The notes: generated by a model from the sequence alone, not told the origin. 64,000 nucleotides of DNA from Geminicoccus roseus DSM 18922 (GCF_000427665.1 NZ_KE386572.1:1760196-1824195); one strand, 5' to 3'. Shown: positions 7,492-16,576, counted from the first letter of the stretch. A program made the numbers and translations.

Positions 7492-8328
7492 ATGGTGAAC
7501 GCAGAGACCAGGGCCGTCTACGCACGCGCCGTCGTTTCCGCCGCAAGGGCCCGCGATCCGCGCATCGAGGCGGCGTTTGCCGCCGTCCCGAGGGAGCGTT
7601 TCCTGGGGCCGCCGCCCTGGAAGATCGTGGGCAGCACGGGTGCCCTGGAGGACTGCGCCGATCCGGCGGCACTCTACCAGGATGTCCTCGTCGCGATCGA
7701 TCCGGCCCGCGGCATCAACAACGGCGAGCCGCAGCTCTGGGCGTTCGTCTTCGACCGGCTCGAGATCCGCCCTGGGGACCGGGTCCTGCATATCGGGACC
7801 GGCACCGGCTACTACACCGCGATCCTCGCCGAACTGGTGGGGCCTACCGGATCGATCATCGGCCTGGAGGCGGAGCCGGACCTGGCGGAGCGTGCCCGGG
7901 CTGCCCTGGTTGACCGGCCGCAGGCTCAAGTTTTGGCCGCCGATCGGGTCGACCCGAGCGAACTGCCTTTCGACCGTATCGTGTTCAGCTGTGGCGTCAC
8001 CCATTTGCCTCCTGCCTGGCTGGATGGCCAGGGGCCGGGGAGCCGGATCGCCGCGCCGTTCACCGGCGCGGACCATGCCGGCGTCTTCCTGCTGCTCGTC
8101 CGCGCTCCGGCCTGTTTCGAGGTCACCCCGCTGAGCGGGGTCGCCATCTTCCCGGCCACCGGGTTCCGCGATCCGCGCGAGGAGCGGCTGCTGGACGGGG
8201 TGCGCCGGGCCGATCCGGAAGCGCTGTGGAAGATCCGCAGCCTGCGTCCTGCGGCGGAAACCACGCCAGCGGAGCGTCTCTACGGTTTCCAGGGCCATGT
8301 CATGAGTGCCAAGTCGTCGGTTCGCTAA
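7492..8328 (+). CDS. PCMT-like SAM-dependent methyltransferase
   Basis: A 278-residue protein related to protein-L-isoaspartate O-methyltransferases. The SAM-binding motif HIGTGTGYYT lies at about 100-109. The preceding AVPRERF and the GEPQLWAF region resemble the PCMT substrate loop. The canonical PCMT is about 215 residues, so this is a longer, divergent member whose substrate may differ. It starts at ATG 7492, 20 bp from the divergent isomerase gene. Confidence 0.75.
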   Translation: MVNAETRAVYARAVVSAARARDPRIEAAFAAVPRERFLGPPPWKIVGSTGALEDCADPAALYQDVLVAIDPARGINNGEPQLWAFVFDRLEIRPGDRVLHIGTGTGYYTAILAELVGPTGSIIGLEAEPDLAERARAALVDRPQAQVLAADRVDPSELPFDRIVFSCGVTHLPPAWLDGQGPGSRIAAPFTGADHAGVFLLLVRAPACFEVTPLSGVAIFPATGFRDPREERLLDGVRRADPEALWKIRSLRPAAETTPAERLYGFQGHVMSAKSSVR

Positions 8329-8408
8329 GAGATTCTTTACCAAGGCGGGGATAGCGTGCACCCAGAGGTGACCTTCTGCCCGCCACCAGCCGGATCTGCC
8401 TGACCCCG

Positions 8409-9347
8409 ATGAGCCGCCCCGATCCTTTCGACCCCCATGACCCTGGCGATGCGCCGATGAGCCCGGACGGGATGGCCGGTGGCCCCGAGGCGCATCCCGC
8501 CGATACGCCGCAGACCCGCTCGCCCTCCTTCCGGCTGGCCTATCTCGATCCGGACTTCATGCTGCGCAAGGACCTGCGTCCGCTGCGCTTCCAGCTGGAG
8601 CTGCTGAAGCCGGACCTGATCCTGGAAGAGCACGGTATCGACGCCACCGTGGTGGTGTTCGGCAGCGCCCGGGTGCCCAACGAGGATGGCGCCGAGGCGG
8701 CGATGAAGGCCGCCGAGGCCGCCCATGCCGGCGACCCGGACAATCTGGAGCTGAAGCGGGCCCTGGCCATCTCCCGGCGTCTGGCCACCCATGCCCGCGG
8801 CTACGCGGCCGCCCGGCGGTTCGGCCAGCTCGCCGCGGAGTTCAGCGCCGCCCATCCCGGCCGCGAGCTCACCATCGTCACCGGCGGCGGTCCCGGCATC
8901 ATGGAGGCCGCCAATCGCGGTGCCTACGAGGCGGGCGCCCAGACCGCCGGCCTCAACATCGTGCTGCCCCACGAGCAGGCGCCGAACCCCTACCTGACAC
9001 CGGAACTGAGTTTCCAGTTCTACTACTTCGCCCTGCGCAAGATGCATTTCCTGATGCGGGCGCGGGCGCTGGTGGCTTTTCCTGGCGGCTTCGGCACGCT
9101 CGACGAATTGTTCGAGACCCTGTGCCTGATTCAGACGGGCAAGAGCCGCCGCATGCCGGTCCTGCTGTTCGACAGCGCGTTCTGGAGCAGGCTGATCAAT
9201 TTCGAGATGCTGGTCGAGGAAGGGATGATCAGCCCGGAGGACGTGGACCTGTTCCAGTTCGTCGACGATCCCGACCAGGCATTCCAGATCGTCGCCGACT
9301 ACCACCTGAACAACCCGATGAAGCGGGTTGGCCGCGGCAAGGTCTGA
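8409..9347 (+). CDS. LOG-family protein (cytokinin riboside phosphoribohydrolase-like)
   Basis: A 312-residue protein with the LOG-family signatures GGGPGIMEA at 159-167 and PGGFGTLDE at 225-233. These form the nucleotide 5'-monophosphate phosphoribohydrolase active site. Family members hydrolyse AMP-type nucleotides to base and ribose 5-phosphate; older annotations call them lysine decarboxylases. An N-terminal extension of about 75 residues precedes the core. ATG 8409 is used, with Met17 and Met22 as later alternatives. Confidence 0.85.
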   Translation: MSRPDPFDPHDPGDAPMSPDGMAGGPEAHPADTPQTRSPSFRLAYLDPDFMLRKDLRPLRFQLELLKPDLILEEHGIDATVVVFGSARVPNEDGAEAAMKAAEAAHAGDPDNLELKRALAISRRLATHARGYAAARRFGQLAAEFSAAHPGRELTIVTGGGPGIMEAANRGAYEAGAQTAGLNIVLPHEQAPNPYLTPELSFQFYYFALRKMHFLMRARALVAFPGGFGTLDELFETLCLIQTGKSRRMPVLLFDSAFWSRLINFEMLVEEGMISPEDVDLFQFVDDPDQAFQIVADYHLNNPMKRVGRGKV

Positions 9348-9372
9348 GCGGGCGTTCTTGGAGCAGGGCGGT

Positions 9373-9391
9373 CAGGAGGATGATCCTCCTG
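9373..9391. repeat. Inverted repeat after the LOG-family gene
   Basis: The arms CAGGAGGAT and ATCCTCCTG flank a single G. It lies 26 bp after the LOG stop codon and 33 bp before the riboswitch, so it may act as a terminator stem, although no T-tract follows. Confidence 0.5.
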
Positions 9392-9423
9392 GACGTCCTG
9401 CCTGGACCGTCTATCATGACCTC

Positions 9424-9603
9424 ATCGACGGTTCCCCGAAGAGGGGATGCAAGAGGGAACAGGGTGCGTGCCGGCTAGCCGGCATCAGTCCCTGGCTACC
9501 CCCGTAACTGTAAGCGGCGAATCGATCTCCACGCATGACCACTGGGCAACCGGGAAGGTCGGGGATCGGTGAGGACCCGCGAGCCAGGAGACCTGCCGTC
9601 GAT
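9424..9603 (+). promoter_or_regulatory. Cobalamin (B12) riboswitch upstream of metE
   Basis: The B12 box AGCCAGGAGACCTGCC is at 9582-9597. Upstream is the conserved core with AAGAGGGAACAGGGTGCGTGCCGGC and later TCCCTGGCTACCCCCG and ACTGTAAGCGG segments. The closing helix P1 is an 8-bp perfect pairing of ATCGACGG (9424-9431) with CCGTCGAT (9596-9603). Placement before the B12-independent methionine synthase is the classic arrangement: adenosylcobalamin binding would lower metE expression when the B12-dependent enzyme can work. Confidence 0.93.
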
Positions 9604-9863
9604 CGTGCAACCACATGCGCCGGGCGGGGTGTCCCGGCGGGAGGTCCGACCGTGATCGACGACTGCGCTCCGGCGCCTGTTTCTCAACTCCGTATCCCGA
9701 CGATCGTGAGGAAGTTCGGGCCGCCTTGCCGGCCCCGGCACGACTGAGCGTCGCGCCGGCCGCCCTCGGCCCTTCCCGCCATCTTCGCATCCCGATGAAC
9801 CGCCTGCCGGCTGAAGCGAACGGCGGGTTCGTCGATGCGCGACCTCATCGTCTGGATCCTCTC
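9604..9863 (+). promoter_or_regulatory. Long expression-platform leader between riboswitch and metE
   Basis: 260 nt separate the aptamer from metE. A stable hairpin is present, with arms CGCCGGG (9618-9624) and CCCGGCG (9633-9639) around an 8-nt loop. It is immediately followed by GGGAGG, a strong ribosome-binding sequence, and a 31-codon open frame. No T-rich terminator is obvious. How ligand binding reaches metE translation or transcription is not clear from the sequence. Confidence 0.55.
9652..9747 (+). CDS. Possible 31-residue leader peptide in the metE leader
   Basis: GTG 9652 is preceded at 6-7 nt spacing by GGGAGG, which abuts the hairpin at 9618-9639. The frame runs 31 codons to TGA at 9745-9747. 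The predicted peptide has a basic C-terminus (VRKFGPPCRPRHD) and no recognisable family. It ends 116 nt before metE. Such an ORF could be the direct target of riboswitch control, or the Shine-Dalgarno match could be chance. Confidence 0.35.
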   Translation: MIDDCAPAPVSQLRIPTIVRKFGPPCRPRHD

Positions 9864-12155
9864 ATGGTGACCACCACAGTTCTCGGCCTGCCGCGAATCG
9901 GGCCGAAGCGCGAGCTGAAGTTCGCGCTGGAATCTCACTGGGCCGGCAGGCTCTCGGCCGCGGAACTCCTGGAGGAGGCCGCAGCGGTCCGTGCCGACCT
10001 GCGCGGCCGGACTGTCCGGGCCGGCCTCTCCCAGATCCCCGTGGGCGATTTTGCCCTCTACGACCATGTTCTCGACATGGCCCTGGTCCTGGATGCGGTC
10101 CCCGACCGCTTCACCGGCCTGCGGGACGATCGCCTGGCCCTGGCCTTCGCCATGGCCCGCGGCCGCCCCGACGGGCAAGGGGTGGCGGCCCTCGAGATGA
10201 CCAAGTGGTTCGACACGAACTACCATTATCTCGTCCCGGAACTCCAGCCGGCCTCCCGCTTCGCCTATGTCTGGCGGAAGCATGTCGAGCTCTTCCAGGA
10301 GGCGATGGCACAGGGACACGACGCCCGGCCGGTGCTGCTCGGACCCTTGAGCTTCCTGGCGCTTTCCAAGCCGACCGATCCGGCCGCCACCACCTCGGCC
10401 CTGCTCGATCCGCTGCTGGAAGCCTATGCGGCGCTGCTCGCGGACCTGGCTTCGTCCGGCGTCCGTGAGGTGCAGCTTGACGAGCCGGTCCTGGTCCTGG
10501 ACGCCGATGAGGGGACCGGTCCGGCCCTGACCCGGGCCTATGGGCGGCTGCGCGCCGCGGCTCCATCCCTGTCGCTCTGGCTGACCCCCTATTTCGGCGA
10601 GATTGCGCCCGACCTGCTCGACCGGGTCCTGGACCTGCCGGTCGATGTCCTCCACCTGGACCTGGTCCGGGGGCCCGATCAGCTGGAGCGCGTCCTGGCA
10701 CGTCTGCCGGCCGATCTCGATCTGTCGCTGGGTCTGGTCGATGGTCGCAATATCTGGATCACCGATCTCGACCGGGCGGTCGCTGCCGCCGAGCGGGCCG
10801 CCGGGCAGATCGGCCCGGAGCGCCTGGCGATCGCCACGTCCTGCTCGCTGCTCCACGTGCCCTACGGGCTGGCGACGGAAACCGCACTCGACCCGGATGT
10901 GCGCTCGTGGCTGGCGTTCGGCGAGGAGAAGATGGCCGAGGTGGCCCTGATCGGCGCCGCGCTGGAGCAGGGCCAGTCAGCGGTGGCTGCCGAGCTGGCA
11001 GCGAACCGGGAAGCCCATCGCGCGCGGCTGGAATCGCCGCGTGTCCACGACCCGGCAATCCGGGCCAGGGCAAGGGCGATTACCCCGGAGATGACCCGGC
11101 GGGGCGCGCCCTATCCTGAGCGGCGGGTCCTGCATCAGGCGCGGTTCGACCTGCCGCCGATCCCCACCACCACCATCGGCTCGTTCCCGCAGACAAGGGA
11201 GGTCCGCCTGGCCCGGGCGGCGTTCCGCAACCGCACGATGGCGCCGTCGGCCTATCAGCGGTTCCTGCAGGCCGAGACCGAGAAGGCGATCCGCCGCCAG
11301 GAGGCGATCGGCCTGGATGTGCTGGTACATGGCGAGTTCGAGCGCAACGACATGGTGGAGTATTTCGGGGAACGCCTGTCAGGCTTCGCCTTCACTGCGG
11401 GAGGCTGGGTGCAGAGCTACGGCTCGCGCTGCGTCAAGCCACCGATCATCTATGGCGACGTCGCCCGGCCATCGCCGATGACGGTGGAGGCGGCGGCTTT
11501 CGCCCAGTCGCTGACCACGCGGCCGGTCAAGGGCATGCTGACCGGCCCGGTCACCATCCTGCAGTGGTCGTTCGTCCGGGATGACCAGGAGCGGCAGGAG
11601 ACCTGCCGGCAGATCGCCCTGGCGATCCGGGACGAGGTGGCCGACCTGGAGAAGGCGCTGATCGGCATCATCCAGATCGACGAGCCTGCCCTGCGCGAGG
11701 GGCTGCCGCTCACCCGCGCCGCAAGGCCGTCCTATCTCGCCTGGGCGGTGGAGTGCTACCGGCTCGCCGCCTCTGGCGTGCGCGACGACACCCAGATTCA
11801 CACCCACATGTGCTATGCGGAGTTCGACGACATCATCGATTCAATTGTCGCTCTCGACGCGGATGTGATCTCGATCGAGACCGCGCGCTCTGCGATGAAG
11901 CTCCTGGGTTCGTTCGTGGAAACCACCTATCCGAACGAGATCGGGCCAGGCATCTGGGACATTCACAGCCCGCGCGTGCCGGGCATCGCGGAAATGGAAG
12001 GCCTGCTTCTGCGTGCTGTCGAGCATATCCCTGCCGACCGTCTTTGGGCTAACCCGGATTGCGGGCTGAAGACGCGTGGCTGGGCGGAGACGGAAGAGTC
12101 GCTGGTTCATCTGGTTCAGGCAGCAAGGAACGTGCGGCGCCGGCTGGCGGCATGA
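9864..12155 (+). CDS. metE: Cobalamin-independent methionine synthase MetE
   Basis: Transfers the methyl group of 5-methyltetrahydropteroyl-triglutamate to homocysteine, the last step of methionine synthesis. The 763-residue length is normal for the family and covers both MetE barrels. Zinc and homocysteine ligands are visible in HTHMCYAEF and in the C-terminal [14 protein letters not shown] 9864 is chosen because [13 protein letters not shown] aligns with the family N-terminus; ATG 9795 in frame is an alternative. Expression is predicted to be repressed by B12 through the upstream riboswitch. The next gene begins at or just beyond the stop codon, so co-transcription is likely. Confidence 0.95.
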   Translation: MVTTTVLGLPRIGPKRELKFALESHWAGRLSAAELLEEAAAVRADLRGRTVRAGLSQIPVGDFALYDHVLDMALVLDAVPDRFTGLRDDRLALAFAMARGRPDGQGVAALEMTKWFDTNYHYLVPELQPASRFAYVWRKHVELFQEAMAQGHDARPVLLGPLSFLALSKPTDPAATTSALLDPLLEAYAALLADLASSGVREVQLDEPVLVLDADEGTGPALTRAYGRLRAAAPSLSLWLTPYFGEIAPDLLDRVLDLPVDVLHLDLVRGPDQLERVLARLPADLDLSLGLVDGRNIWITDLDRAVAAAERAAGQIGPERLAIATSCSLLHVPYGLATETALDPDVRSWLAFGEEKMAEVALIGAALEQGQSAVAAELAANREAHRARLESPRVHDPAIRARARAITPEMTRRGAPYPERRVLHQARFDLPPIPTTTIGSFPQTREVRLARAAFRNRTMAPSAYQRFLQAETEKAIRRQEAIGLDVLVHGEFERNDMVEYFGERLSGFAFTAGGWVQSYGSRCVKPPIIYGDVARPSPMTVEAAAFAQSLTTRPVKGMLTGPVTILQWSFVRDDQERQETCRQIALAIRDEVADLEKALIGIIQIDEPALREGLPLTRAARPSYLAWAVECYRLAASGVRDDTQIHTHMCYAEFDDIIDSIVALDADVISIETARSAMKLLGSFVETTYPNEIGPGIWDIHSPRVPGIAEMEGLLLRAVEHIPADRLWANPDCGLKTRGWAETEESLVHLVQAARNVRRRLAA

Positions 12156-12202
12156 CGATCTCGCAGCCGGCGGCCTCAGGACGAACGGAACAGGAAGAAG
12201 CG

Positions 12203-13129
12203 ATGTCGGAACTCGTTGCAGCGCCCCCGGTGGCGGAGACCTGGCTGACATCGCCTTGCGTCGGCATCTGCCAGATGGACCGCGCGACCGGGTGGTGCGG
12301 TGGCTGCGGCCGCAGCGAGAAGGAGCTGGCGGGGTGGCGCGACATGGCGGCCTTCGCCCAGCGCGCCGTCTGGATGGACCTGCCGCGCCGCAAGGCGATC
12401 CTGGGGCTGGGTTACCGGCTCCTGCCCTGGACAGGTCCCCTGCTGCTCGACCGGCTGGCGGAATGGTCGGCCGTGCCGGGCGCCGCCTGGCAGATCGGCG
12501 TGCAGGGCGCCATGGCCGAGTTCGCCGCCAACGACGACCAGGCGAGCGTCGCCATCCAGGAAGGTGGGCTGGTGCTCGGCACTGCCGGGGGACGCGCCGC
12601 GATCCGGCTGGCCACGGGCCTGCGTGCGTTTGAACTGGTTGGGGAGAAGGGCAGGGCGGTGCGCGTCGTGCTCGCCCTGCACCGGGCTCGCTTGCGGACA
12701 CCCGCAGCGGCCGGCCTGACCTGTCTTGGCCTGGATGCCGAGGCTCTCCTGCCTGCGAACCGCAACAGCGCCCTGTTCGATCTGGGGCTCGACCGGCGTT
12801 CCCTGCAATTCTGCCTGCGGACCGACCAGCCGGCCCTGATCGACCTCCTGGATGCCCATCGAGGCGAGGACCCAATGCAGGTCCCGGCCTTGCGCGAGTT
12901 GCTGGTCCGGGGCGATGTCGAACGGGTCGCCATCTCGCCGCTCGGCCGGATCGAGGTCGAGGGGCCCGGGTTGCGGAACGCGCCGGGCGGCCCTCAGGCG
13001 CACCTGTCGGCCGATCTTCTGCGGACTGGCCGGGACCTGGAGCCCGGGCTGGAGATCCCGCCCGACTATGTCGCCTGCGCCCAGCTCGTGTCCGGGCATA
13101 CGGAGGCGGAAGGGACTTGCCCCCTGTGA
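12203..13129 (+). CDS. DUF1289 domain protein with a long uncharacterised C-terminal region
   Basis: The N-terminus carries DUF1289: four cysteines in the pattern SPCVGICQ...GWCGGCGR, likely a small metal-binding knuckle, followed by the WRDM helix region. DUF1289 proteins are usually 60-100 residues; here about 230 further residues of unknown fold follow, with no membrane segment. ATG 12203 has AGGAAG 5-8 nt upstream. ATG 12152, overlapping the metE stop as ATGA, would add 17 residues and is a real alternative. Co-transcription with metE is likely; function is unknown. Confidence 0.7.
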   Translation: MSELVAAPPVAETWLTSPCVGICQMDRATGWCGGCGRSEKELAGWRDMAAFAQRAVWMDLPRRKAILGLGYRLLPWTGPLLLDRLAEWSAVPGAAWQIGVQGAMAEFAANDDQASVAIQEGGLVLGTAGGRAAIRLATGLRAFELVGEKGRAVRVVLALHRARLRTPAAAGLTCLGLDAEALLPANRNSALFDLGLDRRSLQFCLRTDQPALIDLLDAHRGEDPMQVPALRELLVRGDVERVAISPLGRIEVEGPGLRNAPGGPQAHLSADLLRTGRDLEPGLEIPPDYVACAQLVSGHTEAEGTCPL

Positions 13130-13160
13130 GCAGGTGCGGCTACGACCGGAACCGACAAAC

Positions 13161-13173
13161 GTTATAATATAAC
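13161..13173. promoter_or_regulatory. Zur-like palindrome overlapping the -10 of the importer operon
   Basis: GTTATA-A-TATAAC is a perfect 13-bp inverted repeat and contains TATAAT at 13163-13168, a consensus -10. The core is identical to the known Zur box core GTTATAnTATAAC. It lies 33 bp before the ATP-binding gene start, which fits a repressor site. Its AT-richness stands out in this DNA. Confidence 0.7.
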
Positions 13174-13206
13174 AACATCGTGGCGTGTGCGACGAGAGAC
13201 GAGCCG

Positions 13207-13998
13207 ATGATCGACATCGAGGGGTTGACCTGCCGGGTGAAGGAACGGGCGCTGGTGGCCGATGTCACGCTCGGGGTGCGCGTCGGCGAGGTCGTTGGCC
13301 TGCTTGGTGAGAATGGCGCCGGCAAGTCGACCCTCCTCCACTGCATCGGCCGCCTGCGCAAGCCGTCGGAAGGCCAGGTCCGGCTGGACGGGGTCGATGT
13401 CTGGAAGCTGCCGGCGCGCACGGTGGCGCGCCGGGTCGCGGTCCTCCTCCAGGACCCCCCGCCCGTGGTGGACATGGCGGTCTCGGAGGTGGTGGCGCTG
13501 GGCCGGCTGCCGCATGCTGGCCTGTTCGGCGGGGTGAACGGCAGTGACCGGCTGGTGGTGGAGCGTGCCCTGGCATCGGTCGGAATCGAGGCGCTGGCGG
13601 AGGAGCCGATGGACCGCCTGTCCGGCGGCGAGCGGCAGCGGGTCATGCTGGCCCGGGTCCTGGCCCAGGAACCCGACCTCCTGCTTCTGGACGAGCCGAC
13701 CAACCATCTGGACATCCGCTACCAGCTGGAGCTGCTGAGCCTGGTTCGCGCCCGCGGCTGTGCCGTGGTGGCGGCCCTGCACGACCTGAACCTCGCCTCC
13801 GCCTTCTGCGACCGTCTGGTGGTCATGCGGGGAGGGAGGGTGGTGGCCTCCGGGACGCCGGCCGACATTCTCACCCCGGAGCTGATCCGCCGCGCCTTCG
13901 AGGTCGCGGTGTCGATCGACCGCCATCCCTTCCACGACCGGCCGCGCGTGTCCTTCGACGCTGCCAGCCCCCTCCCAAGCCTGGATATGTCCGCATGA
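13207..13998 (+). CDS. FecE/BtuD-type ABC transporter ATP-binding protein
   Basis: A 263-residue ATPase for a type II metal-chelate importer. Walker A GENGAGKS is at 34-41, the signature LSGGE at about 138-142, and Walker B LLLLDEPT at about 157-164. ATG 13207 follows GAGAGACGAG; the GTG at 13180 is less likely because it crowds the palindrome. The gene overlaps the substrate-binding protein gene by 4 bp. The cargo is not defined by this subunit. Operon control probably runs through the palindrome just upstream. Confidence 0.9.
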   Translation: MIDIEGLTCRVKERALVADVTLGVRVGEVVGLLGENGAGKSTLLHCIGRLRKPSEGQVRLDGVDVWKLPARTVARRVAVLLQDPPPVVDMAVSEVVALGRLPHAGLFGGVNGSDRLVVERALASVGIEALAEEPMDRLSGGERQRVMLARVLAQEPDLLLLDEPTNHLDIRYQLELLSLVRARGCAVVAALHDLNLASAFCDRLVVMRGGRVVASGTPADILTPELIRRAFEVAVSIDRHPFHDRPRVSFDAASPLPSLDMSA

Positions 13999-14957
13999 AG
14001 CACATTCTACCGGCAATCCTGGCACTGACGGCGATATCCGCCTCTCCGGCGGCCGCCTCCGGCTTCCCCGTGACGGTGGAAAGCTGCGGCCAGCCGCTGA
14101 CCTTCGAGGCGGCGCCTCAGCGCGCGGTGGTGCACGACCAGAACATCGCCGAGATCATGTTCGCGCTCGACCTGCAGAAGCACATGGTCGGGCTTACCGG
14201 GATCACCGGCTGGTACAAGATGACCCCGGAGTTCAGCCAGGCGATGGGCGACATCCCGGAACTCGCTCCGAAATACCCGACCATGGAGAACCTGCTGGCG
14301 GTCGATCCCGACTTCTTCTTCGCCGGCTGGTACTACGGCATGAACCCCGGCGGCGAAGTCACGCCGGACACGCTGGGGGTCCGCGACGTTCCCGTCTACG
14401 TGCTGACCGAGAGCTGCATCCACGTGGACAAGGAACAGCCGGCGGCCAGCCTCGCCACGCTCTACACCGACGTGGAGAATATCGGCGCGATCTTCGGCAG
14501 GAAAGAAGATGCCGACCGCCTGGTGAAGGGCTGGAAGGAGCGGGTCGGCACGGTGGCCGAAGCCGTGGCCGACGCCCAGCCTGTCGAAGTGTTCCTCTAT
14601 GATTCCGGCGAGGACAAGCCGTTCACCGCCGGCAGGTATGCCATGCCCACCGCCATCATCCAGGCTGCCGGCGGGCGCAACGTCATGGACGATGTCGAGA
14701 CGAGTTGGGGCACCGTGTCCTGGGAAGCGGTGATCGAGCGCGATCCGGCCTTCATCGTGCTGGTCGACTATGATGCCGGCGGCTGGGAGAAGAGCTGGGC
14801 GTTCCTGGAGAGCCATCCGGCCACGGCCAACCTCACGGCGGTAAAGGAGAAGCGGTACCTTCCGCTGCGCTACGGCGAGATCACGCCCGGCCCCGCCAAC
14901 ATCGAGGCGATCGAGAAGCTGGCCCGGGCGCTCCACCCGGACGCCTTCGCCGAGTGA
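13995..14957 (+). CDS. Periplasmic substrate-binding protein, FecB/BtuF family
   Basis: A 320-residue protein with a Sec signal peptide (cleavage near ASPAAAS) and a class III binding-protein fold. The conserved opening VTVESCGQPLTFEAAP and the WYYGMNPGG region mark a subgroup found with metal-responsive genes in alphaproteobacteria. It would deliver a metal chelate, metallophore complex or corrinoid to the inner-membrane permease. The cargo is uncertain: the operator suggests zinc, the adjacent nikR suggests nickel, and the family includes B12 and iron-siderophore binders. Confidence 0.85.
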   Translation: MKHILPAILALTAISASPAAASGFPVTVESCGQPLTFEAAPQRAVVHDQNIAEIMFALDLQKHMVGLTGITGWYKMTPEFSQAMGDIPELAPKYPTMENLLAVDPDFFFAGWYYGMNPGGEVTPDTLGVRDVPVYVLTESCIHVDKEQPAASLATLYTDVENIGAIFGRKEDADRLVKGWKERVGTVAEAVADAQPVEVFLYDSGEDKPFTAGRYAMPTAIIQAAGGRNVMDDVETSWGTVSWEAVIERDPAFIVLVDYDAGGWEKSWAFLESHPATANLTAVKEKRYLPLRYGEITPGPANIEAIEKLARALHPDAFAE

Positions 14958-15970
14958 GGATCCGCCCGGTCCCGCTGGCCCTGCTGCTGGCAGGCGGAAT
15001 CGTGGTCCTGGCGGTGGCGGGGGTCACGATCGGCTCCGCAAGCATCGACCCGCCTTTGGTCGGCCGGATCCTGCTGCACGCGCTGCTGCCGGAGCGGTTC
15101 CCGGCCGACTGGGCGCCGGGGCTGGAGCGGATCGTGGTCGACCTGCGCCTGCCGCGCGTGATGCTGGGCATCCTGACCGGAGCGGGGCTCGCCTGCGTCG
15201 GGGTGGTGCTGCAGGCGGTCACCCGCAACCCGCTGGCCGATCCCTATCTGTTCGGCGTCTCGGCCGGGGCGTCGGTGGGAGCGGTGATCGTGATCGTCCA
15301 TCTGGGCGACCTTGCAGGGATGCTGACCCTGCCGATCGCCGCCTTCCTGGGCGCGATCCTTTCCCTGTTCCTGGTGATCTCGGTGGCGGCCGGCAGCGGC
15401 GGCTTTGGTCGGGACCGGCTGGTCCTTTCGGGAGTCGCCGTCTCGTTCGTCCTGATGGCCCTGACCAACTTCCTGATCTTCTCCGGCGACCAGCGCGCCG
15501 CCCATTCGGTCGTGTTCTGGACCATGGGCGGGCTCGGGCTGGCGCAGTGGTCGTTGTTGCCGCTGCCGCTGGTCGTGGTCATTCTCGGCCTCTGCATGGC
15601 GCAGCTTTCCGCCCGCCGCCTGGATGCGCTCAGCCTGGGCGATCAGGCGGCCGCCAGCCTGGGAATCGATGTCGCCCGGCTGCGGGTCGGGCTGTTCGCC
15701 TTGTGCGCGCTGCTGACCGGCACCCTGGTGGCGCTGGTCGGGTCGATCGGCTTTGTCGGCCTGATGATCCCCCACGCGGTCCGCGCGCTGGTCGGCGGCC
15801 GCCACGCGGTGGTCCTGCCGCTCGCGGCCCTGATGGGGGCGCTGCTGGTGACCGGGGTCGACATCCTGGCGCGCACGCTCCTGGCCCCGCAGGAACTGCC
15901 GATCGGCATCATCACCGGGGCGGTCGGCGGGTTGTTCTTCGTCTGGCTGATGCGGCTGCGCCGGATCTGA
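14954..15970 (+). CDS. FecCD/BtuC-type ABC transporter permease
   Basis: A 338-residue, highly hydrophobic permease with about ten predicted membrane helices. Family motifs are visible in NPLADPYLFGVSAGA and in GLMIPHAVRALVGG. It starts at GTG 14954, overlapping the binding-protein stop by 4 bp (GTGA), so translation is coupled. It completes a minimal importer of ATPase, binding protein and a probably homodimeric permease. It ends 4 bp from the convergent nikR gene. Confidence 0.92.
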   Translation: MRIRPVPLALLLAGGIVVLAVAGVTIGSASIDPPLVGRILLHALLPERFPADWAPGLERIVVDLRLPRVMLGILTGAGLACVGVVLQAVTRNPLADPYLFGVSAGASVGAVIVIVHLGDLAGMLTLPIAAFLGAILSLFLVISVAAGSGGFGRDRLVLSGVAVSFVLMALTNFLIFSGDQRAAHSVVFWTMGGLGLAQWSLLPLPLVVVILGLCMAQLSARRLDALSLGDQAAASLGIDVARLRVGLFALCALLTGTLVALVGSIGFVGLMIPHAVRALVGGRHAVVLPLAALMGALLVTGVDILARTLLAPQELPIGIITGAVGGLFFVWLMRLRRI

Positions 15971-15974
15971 GGGC

Positions 15975-16409
15975 TCAATCGTGGGCGTGGCCGTGCAGCC
16001 GCGGCTCGGCGTCGATCGGAATGACCGACAGGTGTCCGCTATGCACGCCGCGCTCGTTCAGCACCGCACTGGCAAAGCCGCGCACGGCCTCGACCGGTCC
16101 GCGCAGCACCGCGATCTCCAGGCAGTTCTCGGCATCCAGGTGGATGTGCATCGTCGCCAGGCCCAAATCGTGATGATCATGCGAAGCGGCGGTCAGCCGC
16201 TTGGCGAGTTCGCGGGTATGGTGGTCGTAGACATAGCTCAGGGTCGCCACGCACTCGATCGCCGGCTGAGTCTGCAGCTTGGCATGCTCCAGGCCGATCT
16301 GGGCCAGGGCGCGCAGGGCCTCGGAGCGGTTATCGTAACCACGCGCCGCCATGAATGCCTGCAGTTCCGCCGCGAACTCGTCGGACATGCTGATGGTCGC
16401 GCGCTGCAT
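15975..16409 (-). CDS. nikR: Nickel-responsive transcriptional regulator NikR
   Basis: A 144-residue regulator with an N-terminal ribbon-helix-helix (MQRATISMSDEFAAELQAF) and a C-terminal ACT-like nickel-sensing domain. The nickel ligands of NikR are preserved: a His in SHDHHDLG, both His in MHIHLD and the Cys in NCLEIAV. It would repress nickel uptake genes when nickel is bound. ATG 16409 is chosen because GGGGGAG lies just upstream and the family N-terminus aligns there. It converges on the importer operon, which is the obvious candidate target. Confidence 0.93.
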   Translation of the reverse strand: MQRATISMSDEFAAELQAFMAARGYDNRSEALRALAQIGLEHAKLQTQPAIECVATLSYVYDHHTRELAKRLTAASHDHHDLGLATMHIHLDAENCLEIAVLRGPVEAVRGFASAVLNERGVHSGHLSVIPIDAEPRLHGHAHD

Positions 16410-16429
16410 GATCTCCCCCGCAGGACGTT

Positions 16430-16441
16430 CCGGACGTCCGG
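16430..16441. repeat. 12-bp palindrome upstream of nikR
   Basis: CCGGACGTCCGG is a perfect palindrome 21 bp upstream of the nikR start, within its probable promoter. It could be an operator, although GC-rich palindromes are frequent here. Confidence 0.4.
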
Positions 16442-16576
16442 CCTCCCTGGTCGCTGTCGGCGAACCTGAGGCTGGGGCCCCTGGCGGGTCAAGCGCAGGA
16501 CGCGGCGACCGAGGTTCGTCCCCGTCGGATTTATCCCGCAATGCGACAAAGCATCTGGACGTAGTTCTCGCCAGGG

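Noticed and set aside
9615-9863. In-frame extension of metE to an ATG at 9615
   Set aside because: The extension overlaps the riboswitch leader, adds 83 non-homologous residues, and MetE homologues begin at the motif following 9864.
13147-13162. GGAAC just upstream of the Zur-like palindrome
   Set aside because: Spacing to CGTT is about 9 nt, incompatible with an EcfG promoter.
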